64,000 bases of DNA from Balanoglossus misakiensis (Eukaryota > Hemichordata). Of the stretch, positions 33,456 through 48,800 are shown in pieces (the stretch's first letter is position 1; each line of letters starts with the position of its first letter). Below the pieces are notes generated by a model. The model ran no database searches. It was not told the origin of the DNA and saw nothing but the letters and a program-made list of their open reading frames with translations. The stretch is from positions 12,310,376-12,374,375 of the forward strand of contig CM082592.2 in the NCBI GenBank assembly GCA_040954595.2, in the 5' to 3' direction. Position numbers and translations under genes: made by a program.

Positions 33456-36400
33456 TTGGCCCAGATTCACCGTGCCGTTACGACCGGAAGTCGCCGCAAC
33501 TTGGCCCGGATTAACAGGAAGTCTCCGGCAACTTGGCCCAGATTCACCGCGCCGTTACCACAGGAAGTCGCCGGCAACTTGGCCCAGATTCACCACGCCT
33601 TTACGACCGGAAGTCGCCGGCAACTTGGCCCAGATTCACCGCGCCGTTATGACCGAAAGTCGCCAGAAACTTCGCCCGGATTCACCGCGCCGTTACGACC
33701 GGAAGTCGCCGCAACTTGGCCCGGATTCACCGCGCCGTTACCACCGGAAGTCGACGGCAACTTGGCCCAGATTCACCGCGCCGTTACCACCGGAAGTCGC
33801 CGGCAACTTTGCCCAGATTCACCGCGCCGTTACGACAGGAAGTCGCCGGCAACTTGGCCTAGTTTCACCGCGCCGATACCACCGGAAGGCGCCGGCAACT
33901 TGGCCCGGATTCACAGGAAGTCACCATCAACTTGGCCCAGATTCACCGCGCCGTTACCACAGGAAATCGCCGGCAACTTGGCCCAGATTCACCGCGCCGT
34001 TACCACCGGAAGTCGCCGGCAACTTGGCCCAGATTCACCGCGCCGTTATGACCGAAAGTCGCCAGAAACTTGGCCCAGATTCGCCGCGCCGTTATGACCG
34101 AAAGTCGCCGGCAACTTGGCCTAGTTTCACCGCGCCAATACCACCGGAAGGCGCCGGCAACTTGGCCCGGATTCACAGGAAGTCACCATCAACTTGGCCC
34201 AGATTCACCGCGCCGTTACCACAGGAAATCGCCGGCAACTTGGCCCAGATTCACCGCGCCGTTACCACAGGAAATCGCCGGCAACTTGGCCCAGATTCAC
34301 CGCGCCGTTACCACAGGAAATCGCCGGCAACTTGGCCCAGATTCACCGCGCCGTTACGACCGGAAGTCGCCGCAACTTTGCCCGGATTCACAGGAAGTCG
34401 CCATCAACTTGGCCCAGATTCACCGCGCCGTTACGACAGGAAGTCGCCGGCAACTTGGCCCAGATTCACCGCGCCGTTACGACAGGAAGTCGCCGGCAAC
34501 TTGGCCCATAATCACCGCGCCGTTACCACCGGAAGTCGCCGGCAACTTGGCCCAGATTCACCGCGCCGTTACCACAGGAAGTTGCCGGCAACTTGGCCCA
34601 GATTCACCGTGCCGTTACGACCGGAAGTCGCCGCAACTTGGCCCGGATTAACAGGAAGTCTCCGGCAACTTGGCCCAGATTCACCGCGGCGTTACCACAG
34701 GAAGTCGCCGGCAACTTGGCCCAGATTTACCACGCCATTACGACCGGAAGTCGCCGGCAACTTGGCCCAGATTCACCGCGCCGTTATGACCGAAAGTCGC
34801 CAGAAACTTGGCCCAGATTCGCCGCGCCGTTATGACCGAAAGTCGCCGGCAACTTGGCCTAGTTTCACCGCGCCGATACCACCGGAAGGCGCCGGCAACT
34901 TGGCCCGGATTCACAGGAAGTCACCATCAACTTGGCCCAGATTCACCGCGCCGTTACCACAGGAAATCGCCGGCAACTTGGCTCAGATTCACCGCGCCGT
35001 TACCACCGGAAGTCGCCGCAACTTGGCCCGGATTAACAGGAAGTCTCCGGCAACTTGGCCCAGATTCACAGCGCCGTTACCACAGGAAGTCGCCGGCAAC
35101 TTGGCCCAGATTCACCACGCCATTACGACCGGAAGTCGCCGGCAACTTGGCCCAGATTCACCGCGCCGTTATGACCGAAAGTCGCCAGAAACTTGGCCCA
35201 GATTCGCCGCGCCGTTATGACCGAAAGTCGCCGGCAACTTGGCCTAGTTTCACCGCGCCGATACCACCGGAAGGCGCCGGCAACTTGGCCCGGATTCACA
35301 GGAAGTCACCATCAACTTGGCCCAGATTCACCGCGCCGTTACCACAGGAAATCGCCGGCAACTTGGCCCAGATTCACCGCGCCGTTACCACAGGAAATCG
35401 CCGGCAACTTGGCCCAGATTCACCGCGCCGTTACGACCGGAAGTCGCCGCAACTTTGCCCGGATTCACAGGAAGTCGCCATCAACTTGGCCCAGATTCAC
35501 CGCGCCGTTACGACAGGAAGTCGCCGGCAACTTGGCCCAGATTCACCGCGCCGTTACGACAGGAAGTCGCCGGCAACTTGGCCCATAATCACCGCGCCGT
35601 TACCACCGGAAGTCGCCGGCAACTTGGCCCAGATTCACCGCGCCGTTACCACAGGAAGTTGCCGGCAACTTGGCCCAGATTCACCGTGCCGTTATGACCG
35701 AAAGTCGCCAGAAACTTGGCCCAGATTCGCCGCGCCGTTATGACCGAAAGTCGCCGGCAACTTGGCCTAGTTTCACCGCGCCGATACCACCGGAAGGCGC
35801 CGGCAACTTGGCCCGGATTCACAGGAAGTCACCATCAACTTGGCCCAGATTCACCGCGCCGTTACCACAGGAAATCGCCGGCAACTTGGCCCAGATTCAC
35901 CGCGCCGTTACCACAGGAAATCGCCGGCAACTTGGCCCAGATTCACCGCGCCGTTACGACCGGAAGTCGCCGCAACTTTGCCCGGGTTCACAGGAAGTCG
36001 CCATCAACTTGGCCCAGATTCACCGCGCCGTTACGACAGGAAGTCGCCGGCAACTTGGCCCATAATCACCGCGCCGTTACCACCGGAAGTCGCCGGCAAC
36101 TTGGCCCAGATTCACCGCGCCGTTACCACAGGAAGTTGCCGGCAACTTGGCCCAGATTCACCGTGCCGTTACGACCGGAAGTCGCCGCAACTTGGCCCGG
36201 ATTAACAGGAAGTCTCCGGCAACTTGGCCCAGATTCACCGCGCCGTTACCACAGGAAATCGCCGGCAACTTGGCCCAGATTCACCGCGCCGTTACCACAG
36301 GAAATCGCCGGCAACTTGGCCCAGATTCACCGCGCCGTTACCACAGGAAGTCGCCGGCAACTTGGCCCAGATTCACCACGCCTTTACGACCGGAAGTCGC

Positions 36401-39350
36401 CGGCAACTTGGCCCAGATTCACCGCGCCGTTATGACCGAAAGTCGCCAGAAACTTCGCCCGGATTCACCGCGCCGTTACGACCGGAAGTCGCCGCAACTT
36501 GGCCCGGATTCACCGCGCCGTTACCACCGGAAGTCGACGGCAACTTGGCCCAGATTCACCGCGCCGTTACCACCGGAAGTCGCCGGCAACTTTGCCCAGA
36601 TTCACCGCGCCGTTACGACAGGAAGTCGCCGGCAACTTGGCCTAGTTTCACCGCGCCGATACCACCGGAAGGCGCCGGCAACTTGGCCCGGATTCACAGG
36701 AAGTCACCATCAACTTGGCCCAGATTCACCGCGCCGTTACCACAGGAAATCGCCGGCAACTTGGCCCAGATTCACCGCGCCGTTACCACCGGAAGTCGCC
36801 GGCAACTTGGCCCAGATTCACCGCGCCGTTATGACCGAAAGTCGCCGGCAACTTGGCCTAGTTTCACCGCGCCGATACCACCGGAAGGCGCCGGCAACTT
36901 GGCCCGGATTCACAGGAAGTCACCATCAACTTGGCCCAGATTCACCGCGCCGTTACCACAGGAAATCGCCGGCAACTTGGCCCAGATTCACCGCGCCGTT
37001 ACCACAGGAAATCGCCGGCAACTTGGCCCAGATTCACCGCGCCGTTACGACCGGAAGTCGCCGCAACTTTGCCCGGATTCACAGGAAGTCGCCATCAACT
37101 TGGCCCAGATTCACCGCGCCGTTACGACAGGAAGTCGCCGGCAACTTGGCCCAGATTCACCGCGCCGTTACGACAGGAAGTCGCCGGCAACTTGGCCCAT
37201 AATCACCGCGCCGTTACCACCGGAAGTCGCCGGCAACTTGGCCCAGATTCACCGCGCCGTTACCACAGGAAGTTGCCGGCAACTTGGCCCAGATTCACCG
37301 TGCCGTTATGACCGAAAGTCGCCAGAAACTTGGCCCAGATTCGCCGCGCCGTTATGACCGAAAGTCGCCGGCAACTTGGCCTAGTTTCACCGCGCCGATA
37401 CCACCGGAAGGCGCCGGCAACTTGGCCCGGATTCACAGGAAGTCACCATCAACTTGGCCCAGATTCACCGCGCCGTTACCACAGGAAATCGCCGGCAACT
37501 TGGCCCAGATTCACCGCGCCGTTACCACAGGAAATCGCCGGCAACTTGGCCCAGATTCACCGCGCCGTTACGACCGGAAGTCGCCGCAACTTTGCCCGGG
37601 TTCACAGGAAGTCGCCATCAACTTGGCCCAGATTCACCGCGCCGTTACGACAGGAAGTCGCCGGCAACTTGGCCCATAATCACCGCGCCGTTACCACCGG
37701 AAGTCGCCGGCAACTTGGCCCAGATTCACCGCGCCGTTACCACAGGAAGTTGCCGGCAACTTGGCCCAGATTCACCGTGCCGTTACGACCGGAAGTCGCC
37801 GCAACTTGGCCCGGATTAACAGGAAGTCTCCGGCAACTTGGCCCAGATTCACCGCGCCGTTACCACAGGAAATCGCCGGCAACTTGGCCCAGATTCACCG
37901 CGCCGTTACCACAGGAAATCGCCGGCAACTTGGCCCAGATTCACCGCGCCGTTACCACAGGAAGTCGCCGGCAACTTGGCCCAGATTCACCACGCCTTTA
38001 CGACCGGAAGTCGCCGGCAACTTGGCCCAGATTCACCGCGCCGTTATGACCGAAAGTCGCCAGAAACTTCGCCCGGATTCACCGCGCCGTTACGACCGGA
38101 AGTCGCCGCAACTTGGCCCGGATTCACCGCGCCGTTACCACCGGAAGTCGACGGCAACTTGGCCCAGATTCACCGCGCCGTTACCACCGGAAGTCGCCGG
38201 CAACTTTGCCCAGATTCACCGCGCCGTTACGACAGGAAGTCGCCGGCAACTTGGCCTAGTTTCACCGCGCCGATACCACCGGAAGGCGCCGGCAACTTGG
38301 CCCGGATTCACAGGAAGTCACCATCAACTTGGCCCAGATTCACCGCGCCGTTACCACAGGAAATCGCCGGCAACTTGGCCCAGATTCACCGCGCCGTTAC
38401 CACCGGAAGTCGCCGGCAACTTGGCCCAGATTCACCGCGCCGTTATGACCGAAAGTCGCCAGAAACTTGGCCCAGATTCGCCGCGCCGTTATGACCGAAA
38501 GTCGCCGGCAACTTGGCCTAGTTTCACCGCGCCAATACCACCGGAAGGCGCCGGCAACTTGGCCCGGATTCACAGGAAGTCACCATCAACTTGGCCCAGA
38601 TTCACCGCGCCGTTACCACAGGAAATCGCCGGCAACTTGGCCCAGATTCACCGCGCCGTTACCACAGGAAATCGCCGGCAACTTGGCCCAGATTCACCGC
38701 GCCGTTACCACAGGAAATCGCCGGCAACTTGGCCCAGATTCACCGCGCCGTTACGACCGGAAGTCGCCGCAACTTTGCCCGGATTCACAGGAAGTCGCCA
38801 TCAACTTGGCCCAGATTCACCGCGCCGTTACGACAGGAAGTCGCCGGCAACTTGGCCCAGATTCACCGCGCCGTTACGACAGGAAGTCGCCGGCAACTTG
38901 GCCCATAATCACCGCGCCGTTACCACCGGAAGTCGCCGGCAACTTGGCCCAGATTCACCGCGCCGTTACCACAGGAAGTTGCCGGCAACTTGGCCCAGAT
39001 TCACCGTGCCGTTCTGACGGGAAGTCGCCGCAACTTGGCCCGGATTAACAGGAAGTCTCCGGCAACTTGGCCCAGATTCACCGCGGCGTTACCACAGGAA
39101 GTCGCCGGCAACTTGGCCCAGATTTACCACGCCATTACGACCGGAAGTCGCCGGCAACTTGGCCCAGATTCACCGCGCCGTTATGACCGAAAGTCGCCAG
39201 AAACTTGGCCCAGATTCGCCGCGCCGTTATGACCGAAAGTCGCCGGCAACTTGGCCTAGTTTCACCGCGCCGATACCACCGGAAGGCGCCGGCAACTTGG
39301 CCCGGATTCACAGGAAGTCACCATCAACTTGGCCCAGATTCACCGCGCCG
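33456..39350 (+). repeat. Higher-order repeat, about 4.4-kb offset
   Basis: About 33456-34950 matches about 37853-39350 at offset 4397, including the private variants CGCGCCAATACCACC (34132, 38529) and CAGATTTACCACGCC (34723, 39120). It overlaps the 1614-bp tandem repeat at 35220-38455, so duplications are nested. Confidence 0.8.
35220..38455 (+). repeat. Tandem duplication, 1614-bp period
   Basis: Copy 1 is about 35220-36833 and copy 2 about 36834-38455. Landmarks at 35317, 35840 and 36147 recur at 36931, 37454 and 37761, all offset 1614. Inside both, the run TTACCACAGGAAATCGCCGG is repeated in two or three consecutive units, a local expansion not seen in older parts of the array. Confidence 0.85.
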
Positions 39351-39870
39351 TTACCACAGGAAATCGCCGGCAACTTGGCTCAGATTCACCGCGCCGTTAC
39401 CACCGGAAGTCGCCGGCAACTTGGCCCAGATTCACCGCGCCGTTACCACAGGAAGTTGCCGGCAACTTGGCCCAGATTCACCGTGCCGTTACGACCGGAA
39501 GTCGCCGCAACTTGGCCCGGATTAACAGGAAGTCTCCGGCAACTTGGCCCAGATTCACCGCGCCGTTACCACAGGAAGTCGCCGGCAACTTGGCCCAGAT
39601 TCACCACGCCATTACGACCGGAAGTCGCCGGCAACTTGGCCCAGATTCACCGCGCCGTTATGACCGAAAGTCGCTAGAAACTTGGCCCAGATTCGTCGCG
39701 CCGTTATGACCGAAAGTCGCCGGCAACTTGGCCTAGTTTCACCGCGCCGATACCACCGGAAGGCGCCGGCAACTTGGCCCGGATTCACAGGAAGTCACCA
39801 TCAACTTGGCCCAGATTCACCGCGCCGTTACCACAGGAAATCGCCGGCAACTTGGCCCAGATTCACCGCG

Positions 39871-42800
39871 CCGTTACCACAGGAAATCGCCGGCAACTTG
39901 GCCCAGATTCACCGCGCCGTTACGACCGGAAGTCGCCGCAACTTTGCCCGGATTCACAGGAAGTTGCCATCAACTTGGCCCAGATTCACCGCGCCGTTAC
40001 GACAGGAAGTCGCCGGCAACTTGGCCCAGATTCACCGTGCCGTTATGACCGAAAGTCGCCAGAAACTTGGCCCAGATTCGCCGCGCCGTTATGACCGAAA
40101 GTCGCCGGCAACTTGGCCTAGTTTCACCGCGCCGATACCACCGGAAGGCGCCGGCAACTTGGCCCGGATTCACAGGAAGTCACCATCAACTTGGCCCAGA
40201 TTCACCGCGCCGTTACCACAGGAAATCGCCGGCAACTTGGCCCAGATTCACCGCGCCGTTACCACAGGAAATCGCCGGCAACTTGGCCCAGATTCACCGC
40301 GCCGTTACGACCGGAAGTCGCCGCAACTTTGCCCGGATTCACAGGAAGTCGCCATCAACTTGGCCCAGATTCACCGCGCCGTTACGACAGGAAGTCGCCG
40401 GCAACTTGGTCCAGATTCACCGCGCCGTTACGACAGGAAGTCGCCGGCAACTTGGCCCATAATCACCGCGCCGTTACCACCGGAAGTCGCCGGCAACTTG
40501 GCCCAGATTCACCGCGCCGTTACCACAGGAAGTTGCCGGCAACTTGGCCCAGATTCACCGTGCCGTTACGACCGGAAGTCGCCGCAACTTGGCCCGGATT
40601 AACAGGAAGTCTCCGGCAACTTGGCCCAGATTCACCGCGCCGTTACCACAGGAAGTCGCCGGCAACTTGGCCCAGATTCACCACGCCATTACGACCGGAA
40701 GTCGCCGGCAACTTGGCCCAGATTCACCGCGCCGTTATGACCGAAAGTCGCCAGAAACTTGGCCCAGATTCGCCGCGCCGTTATGACCGAAAGTCGCCGG
40801 CAACTTGGCCTAGTTTCACCGCGCCGATACCACCGGAAGGCGCCGGCAACTTGGCCCGGATTCACAGGAAGTCACCATCAACTTGGCCCAGATTCACCGC
40901 GCCGTTACCACAGGAAATCGCCGGCAACTTGGCCCAGATTCACCGCGCCGTTACCACAGGAAATCGCCGGCAACTTGGCCCAGATTCACCGCGCCGTTAC
41001 GACCGTAAGTCGCCGCAACTTTGCCCGGATTCACAGGAAGTCGCCATCAACTTGGCCCAGATTCACCGCGCCGTTACGACAGGAAGTCGCCGGCAACTTG
41101 GCCCAGATTCACCGCGCCGTTACGACAGGAAGTCGCCGGCAACTTGGCCCAGATTCACCGTGCCGTTACGACCGGAAGTCGCCGCAACTTGGCCCGGATT
41201 AACAGGAAGTCTCCGGCAACTTGGCCCAGATTCACCGCGCCGTTACCACAGGAAGTCGCCGGCAACTTGGCCCAGATTCACCACGCCATTACGACCGGAA
41301 GTCGCCGGCAACTTGGCCCAGATTCACCACGCCATTACGACCGGAAGTCGCCGGCAACTTGGCCCAGATTCACCGCGCCGTTACGACCGGAAGTCGCCGC
41401 AACTTGGCCCGGATTAACAGGAAGTCTCCGGCAACTTGGCCCAGATTCACCGCGCCGTTACCACAGGAAGTCGCCGGCAACTTGGCCCAGATTCACCACG
41501 CCATTACGACCGGAAGTCGCCGGCAACTTGGCCCAGATTCACCGCGCCGTTATGACCGAAAGTCGCCAGAAACTTGGCCCAGATTCGCCGCGCCGTTATG
41601 ACCAAAAGTCGCCGGCAACTTGGCCTAGTTTCACCGCGCCGATACCACCGGAAGGCGCCGGCAACTTGGCCCAGATTCACCGCGCCGTTACCACAGGAAG
41701 TCGCCGGCAACTTGGCCCAGATTCACCACGCCATTACGACCGGAAGTCGCCGGCAACTTGGCCCAGATTCACCGCGCCGTTATGACCGAAAGTCGCCAGA
41801 AACTTGGCCCAGATTCGCCGCGCCGTTATGACCGAAAGTCGCCGGCAACTTGGCCTAGTTTCACCGCGCCGATACCACCGGAAGGCGCCGCAACTTGGCC
41901 CGGATTCACAGGAAGTCGCCATCAACTTGGCCCAGATTCACCGCGCCGTTACCACAGGAAGTCGCCGGCAACTTGGCCCAGATTCACCACGCCGTTACCA
42001 CAGGAAATCGCCGGCAACTTGGCCCGGATTAACAGGAAGTCTCCGGCAACTTGGCCCAGATTCACCACGCCGTTACGGCCGGAAGTCGCCGCAACTTGGC
42101 CCGGATTCACAGGAAGTCGCCATCAACTTGGCCCAGATTCACCGCGCCGTTACCACAGGAAGTCGCCGGCAACTTGGCCCAGATTCACCACGCCATTACG
42201 ACCGGAAGTCGCCGGCAACTTAGCCCAGATTCACCGCGCCGTTACGACCGAAAGTCGCCAGCAACTTCGCCCGGATTCACCGCGCCGTTACGACCGGAAG
42301 TCGCCGCAACTTGGCCCGGATTCACCGCGCCGTTGCCACCGGAAGTCGACGGCAACTTGGCCCAGATTCACCGCGCCGTTACGACCGGAAGTCGCCGGCA
42401 ACTTTGCCCAGATTCACCGCGCCGTTACGACAGGAAGTCGCCGGCAACTTGGCGTAGTTTCACCGCGCCTTTACCACAGGAAGTCGCCGGCAACTTGGCC
42501 CGGATTCAAAGGAAGTCGCCATCAACTTGGCCCAGATTCACCGCGCCGTTACCACAGGAAATCGCCGGCAACTTGACCCAGATTCACCGCGCCGTTACGA
42601 CAGGAAGTCGCCGGCAACTTGGCCCAGATTCACCGCGCCGTTACGACAGGAAGTCGCCGGCAACTTGGCCCAGATTCACCAAGCCGTTACGGCCGGAAGT
42701 CGCCGCAACTTGGCCCGGATTCACAGGAAGTCGCCATCAACTTGGCCCAGATTCACCGCGCCGTTACCACAGGAAGTCGCCGGCAACTTGGCCCAGATTC

Positions 42801-45800
42801 ACCACGCCATTACGACCGGAAGTCGCCGGCAACTTGGCCCAGATTCACCGCGCCGTTACGACCGAAAGTCGCCAGCAACTTCGCCCGGATTCACCGCGCC
42901 GTTACGACCGGAAGTCGCCGCAACTTGGGCCGGATTCACCGCGCCGTTGCCACCGGAAGTCGACGGCAACTTGGCCCAGATTCACCGCGCCGTTACGACC
43001 GGAAGTCGCCGGCAACTTTGCCCAGATTCACCGCGCCGTTACGACAGGAAGTCGCCGGCAACTTGGCCTAGTTTCACCGCGCCGATACCACCGGAAGTCG
43101 CCGGCAACTTGGCCCGGATTCAAAGGAAGTCGCCATCAACTTGGCCCAGATTCACCGCGCCGTTACCACAGGATATCGCCGGCAACTTCGCCCAGATTCA
43201 CCGCGCCGTTTCGACAGGAAGTCGCCGGCAACTTGGCCCAGATTCACCGCGCCGTTACCACCGGAAGTCGCCGGCAACTTGGCCCATAATCACCGCGCTG
43301 TTACCACCGGAAGTCGCCGGCAACTTGGCCCAGATTCACCGCGCCGTTACCACAGGAAGTTGCCGGCAACTTGGCCCAGATTCACCGTGCCGTTACGACC
43401 GGAAGTCGCCGGCAACTTGGCCCGGATTCACAGGAAGTCTCCGGCAACTTGGCCCAGATTCTCCGCGCCGTTACGACCGGAAGTCGCCGGCAACTTGGCC
43501 CGGATTCACCGCGCCGTTACGACCGGAAGTCGCCGGCAACTTGGCCTGGATTCACCGCGCCATTACGACCGGAAGTCGCCGGCAACTTGGCTTGGATTCT
43601 CCGCGCCGTTACGACCGGAAGTCGCCGCAACTTGGCCCGGATTCACAGGAAGTCGCCATCAACTTGGCCCAGATTCAGCGCGCCGTTACCACAGGAAATC
43701 GCCGGCAACTTGGCCCAGATTCACCGCGCCGTTACGACAGGAAGTCGCCGCCAACTTGGCCCAGATTCACCGCGCCGTTACCACCGGAAGTCGCCAGCAA
43801 CTTGGCCGAGATTCACCGCGCCGTTACGACAGGAAGTCGCCGGCAACTTGGCCCAGATTCACAGGAAGTCGCCATCAACTTGGCCCAGATTCAGCGCGCC
43901 GTTACCACAGGAAATCGCCGGCAACTTGGCCCAGATTCTTGCGCCGTTACGACCGGTAGTCGCCGGCAACTTGGCCCAGATTCACCGCGCTGTTACGACA
44001 GGAAGTCGCCGGCAACTTGTCCTAGTTTCACCGCGCCGTTACCACCGGAAGTCGCCGGCAACTTGGCCCGGATTCACAGGAAGTCGCCTTCAACTTGGCC
44101 CAGATTCACCGCGCCGTTACCACCGGAAGTCGCCGGCAACTTGGCCCGGATTCACAGGAAGTCGCCATCAACTTGGCCTAGTTTCACCACGCCGTTACGA
44201 CCGGAAGTCGCCGGCAACTTGGCCCGGATTCACCGCGCCTTTACCAACGGAAGTCGCCGGCAACTTGGCCCGGATTCACAGGAAGTCGCCATCAACTTGG
44301 CCCAGATTCACCGCGCTGTTACCACAGGAAATCGCCGGCAACTTGGCCTAGTTTCACCACGCCGTTACGACCGGAAGTCGCCGGCAACTTGGCCCGGATT
44401 CACCGCGCCGTTACGACCGGAAGTCACCGGCAACTTGGCCTGGATTCACCGCGCCGTTACGACCGGAAGTCGCCGCAACTTGGCCCGGATTCACCGCGCC
44501 GTTACGACCGGAAGTCACCGGCAACTTGGCCTGGATTCACCGCGCCGTTACGACCGGAAGTCGCCGCAACTTGGCCCGGATTCACAGGATGTCGCCATCA
44601 ACTCGGCCCAGATTCACCGCGCCGTTACCACAGGAAGTCGCCGGCAACTTGGCCCAGATTCACCGCACCGTTAAGACAGGAAGTCGCCGGCAACTTGGCC
44701 CAGATTCACCACGCCATTACGACCGGAAGTCACCGGCAACTTGGCCCAGATTCACCGCGCCGTTACCACCGGAAGTCGCCGGCAACTTGTCCCGGATTCA
44801 CCACGCCATTACGACAGGAAGTCGCCGGCAACTTGGCCCAGATTCACCACGCCATTACTACCGGAAGTCGCCTGCAACTTGGCCCAGATTCACCGCGCCG
44901 TTACCACCGGAAGGCGCCGGCAACTTGGCCTGGATTCACAGGAAGTCGCCATCAACTTGGCCCAGATTCACCGCGCCGTTACCACAGGAAATCGCCGGCA
45001 ACTTGGCCCAGATTCACCGCGCCGTTACGACCGGAAGTCGCCGCAACTTGGCCCGGATTCACAGGAAGTCGCCATCAACTTGGCCCAGATTCACCGCGCC
45101 GTTACCACAGGAAGTCGCCGGTATCTTGGCCCAGATTCATCGCGCCGTTACGACCGGAAGTCGCCGGCAACTTGGCCTGGATTCACCGCGCCGTTACGAC
45201 CGGAAGTCGCCGCAACTTGGCCCGGATTCACTGCGCCGTTCCGACCGGAAGTCGCCGGCAACTTGGCTCGGATTCACCGCGCCGTTACGACCGGAAGTCG
45301 CCGCAACTTGGCCCGGATTCACAGGAAGTCGCCATCAACTTGGCCCAGATTCACCGCGCCTTTACCACAGGAAGTCGCCGGCAACTTGGCCCAGATTCAC
45401 CGCGCCGTTACGACAGGAAGTCGCCGGCAACTTGGCCCAGATTCACCACGCCATTACGACCGGAAGTCGCCGGCAACTTGGCCCAGATTCACCGCGCCGT
45501 TACGACAGGAAGTCGCCGGCAACTTGGCCCAGATTCACCGCGCCGTTACCACCGGAAGTCGCCGGCAACTTGGCCCGGATTCACAGGAAGTCGCCATCAA
45601 CTTGGCCCAGATTCAGCGCGCCGTTACCACAGGAAATCGCCGGCAACTTGGCCCAGATTCACCGCGCCGTTACGACAGGAAGTCGCCGCCAACTTGGCCT
45701 GGATTCACCGCGCCGTTACCACCGGAAGTCGCCAGCAACTTGGCCGAGATTCACCGCGCCGTTACGACAGGAAGTCGCCGGCAACTTGGCCCAGATTCAC

Positions 45801-48800
45801 AGGAAGTCGCCATCAACTTGGCCCAGATTCAGCGCGCCGTTACCACAGGAAATCGCCGGCAACTTGGCCCAGATTCTTGCGCCGTTACGACCGGTAGTCG
45901 CCGGCAACTTGGCCCAGATTCACTGCGCCTTTACCAACGGAAGTCGCCGGCAACTTGGCCCGGATTCACAGGAAGTCGCCATCAACTTGGCCTAGTTTCA
46001 CCACGCCGTTACGACCGGAAGTCGCCGGCAACTTGGCCCGGATTCACCGCGCCTTTACCAACGGAAGTCGCCGGCAACTTGGCCCGGATTCGCAGGAAGT
46101 CACCATCAACTTGGCCCAGATTCACCGCGCCGTTACCACAGGAAGTCGCCGGCAACTTGGCCCAGATTAACCACGCCATTACGACAGGAAGTCGCCGGCA
46201 ACTTGGCCCAGATTCACCGCGCCGTTATGACCGAAAGTCGCCAGCAACTTCGCCCGGATTCACCGCGCCGTTACGACCGGAAGTCACCGCAACTTGGCCC
46301 AGATTCACCGCGCCGTTACTACAGGAAGTCGCCGGCAACTTGGCCTAGTTTCACCGCGCCGTTACCACCGGAAGTCGCCGGCAACTTGGCCCGGATTCAC
46401 AGGAAGTCGCCATCAACTTGGCCCAGATTCACCGCGCTGTTACCACAGGAAATCGCCGGCAACTTGGCCTAGTTTCACCACGCCGTTACCACAGGAAATC
46501 GCCGGCAACTTGGCCCAGATTCACCGCGCCGTTACGACCGGAAGTCGCCGCAACTTTGCCCGGATTCACAGGAAGTTGCCATCAACTTGGCCCAGATTCA
46601 CCGCGCCGTTACGACAGGAAGTCGCCGGCAACTTGGCCCAGATTCACCGTGCCGTTATGACCGAAAGTCGCCAGAAACTTGGCCCAGATTCGCCGCGCCG
46701 TTATGACCGAAAGTCGCCGGCAACTTGGCCTAGTTTCACCGCGCCGATACCACCGGAAGGCGCCGGCAACTTGGCCCGGATTCACAGGAAGTCACCATCA
46801 ACTTGGCCCAGATTCACCGCGCCGTTACCACAGGAAATCGCCGGCAACTTGGCCCAGATTCACCGCGCCGTTACCACAGGAAATCGCCGGCAACTTGGCC
46901 CAGATTCACCGCGCCGTTACGACCGGAAGTCGCCGCAACTTTGCCCGGATTCACAGGAAGTCGCCATCAACTTGGCCCAGATTCACCGCGCCGTTACGAC
47001 AGGAAGTCGCCGGCAACTTGGTCCAGATTCACCGCGCCGTTACGACAGGAAGTCGCCGGCAACTTGGCCCATAATCACCGCGCCGTTACCACCGGAAGTC
47101 GCCGGCAACTTGGCCCAGATTCACCGCGCCGTTACCACAGGAAGTTGCCGGCAACTTGGCCCAGATTCACCGTGCCGTTACGACCGGAAGTCGCCGCAAC
47201 TTGGCCCGGATTAACAGGAAGTCTCCGGCAACTTGGCCCAGATTCACCGCGCCGTTACCACAGGAAGTCGCCGGCAACTTGGCCCAGATTCACCACGCCA
47301 TTACGACCGGAAGTCGCCGGCAACTTGGCCCAGATTCACCGCGCCGTTATGACCGAAAGTCGCCAGAAACTTGGCCCAGGTTCGCCGCGCCGTTATGACC
47401 GAAAGTCGCCGGCAACTTGGCCTAGTTTCACCGCGCCGATACCACCGGAAGGCGCCGGCAACTTGGCCCGGATTCACAGGAAGTCACCATCAACTTGGCC
47501 CAGATTCACCGCGCCGTTACCACAGGAAATCGCCGGCAACTTGGCCCAGATTCACCGCGCCGTTACCACAGGAAATCGCCGGCAACTTGGCCCAGATTCA
47601 CCGCGCCGTTACGACCGTAAGTCGCCGCAACTTTGCCCGGATTCACAGGAAGTCGCCATCAACTTGGCCCAGATTCACCGCGCCGTTACGACAGGAAGTC
47701 GCCGGCAACTTGGCCCAGATTCACCGCGCCGTTACGACAGGAAGTCGCCGGCAACTTGGCCCAGATTCACCGTGCCGTTACGACCGGAAGTCGCCGCAAC
47801 TTGGCCCGGATTAACAGGAAGTCTCCGGCAACTTGGCCCAGATTCACCGCGCCGTTACCACAGGAAGTCGCCGGCAACTTGGCCCAGATTCACCACGCCA
47901 TTACGACCGGAAGTCGCCGGCAACTTGGCCCAGATTCACCACGCCATTACGACCGGAAGTCGCCGGCAACTTGGCCCAGATTCACCGCGCCGTTACGACC
48001 GGAAGTCGCCGCAACTTGGCCCGGATTAACAGGAAGTCTCCGGCAACTTGGCCCAGATTCACCGCGCCGTTACCACAGGAAGTCGCCGGCAACTTGGCCC
48101 AGATTCACCACGCCATTACGACCGGAAGTCGCCGGCAACTTGGCCCAGATTCACCGCGCCGTTATGACCGAAAGTCGCCAGAAACTTGGCCCAGATTCGC
48201 CGCGCCGTTATGACCAAAAGTCGCCGGCAACTTGGCCTAGTTTCACCGCGCCGATACCACCGGAAGGCGCCGGCAACTTGGCCCAGATTCACCGCGCCGT
48301 TACCACAGGAAGTCGCCGGCAACTTGGCCCAGATTCACCACGCCATTACGACCGGAAGTCGCCGGCAACTTGGCCCAGATTCACCGCGCCGTTATGACCG
48401 AAAGTCGCCAGAAACTTGGCCCAGATTCGCCGCGCCGTTATGACCGAAAGTCGCCGGCAACTTGGCCTAGTTTCACCGCGCCGATACCACCGGAAGGCGC
48501 CGCAACTTGGCCCGGATTCACAGGAAGTCGCCATCAACTTGGCCCAGATTCACCGCGCCGTTACCACAGGAAGTCGCCGGCAACTTGGCCCAGATTCACC
48601 ACGCCGTTACCACAGGAAATCGCCGGCAACTTGGCCCGGATTAACAGGAAGTCTCCGGCAACTTGGCCCAGATTCACCACGCCGTTACGGCCGGAAGTCG
48701 CCGCAACTTGGCCCGGATTCACAGGAAGTCGCCATCAACTTGGCCCAGATTCACCGCGCCGTTACCACAGGAAGTCGCCGGCAACTTGGCCCAGATTCAC

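Noticed and set aside
41504-48537. Minus-strand open frames of 63-68 codons in the satellite
   Set aside because: They are chance escapes from the two stops per unit on the minus strand, and they recur at the 6612-bp offset of the tandem duplication.
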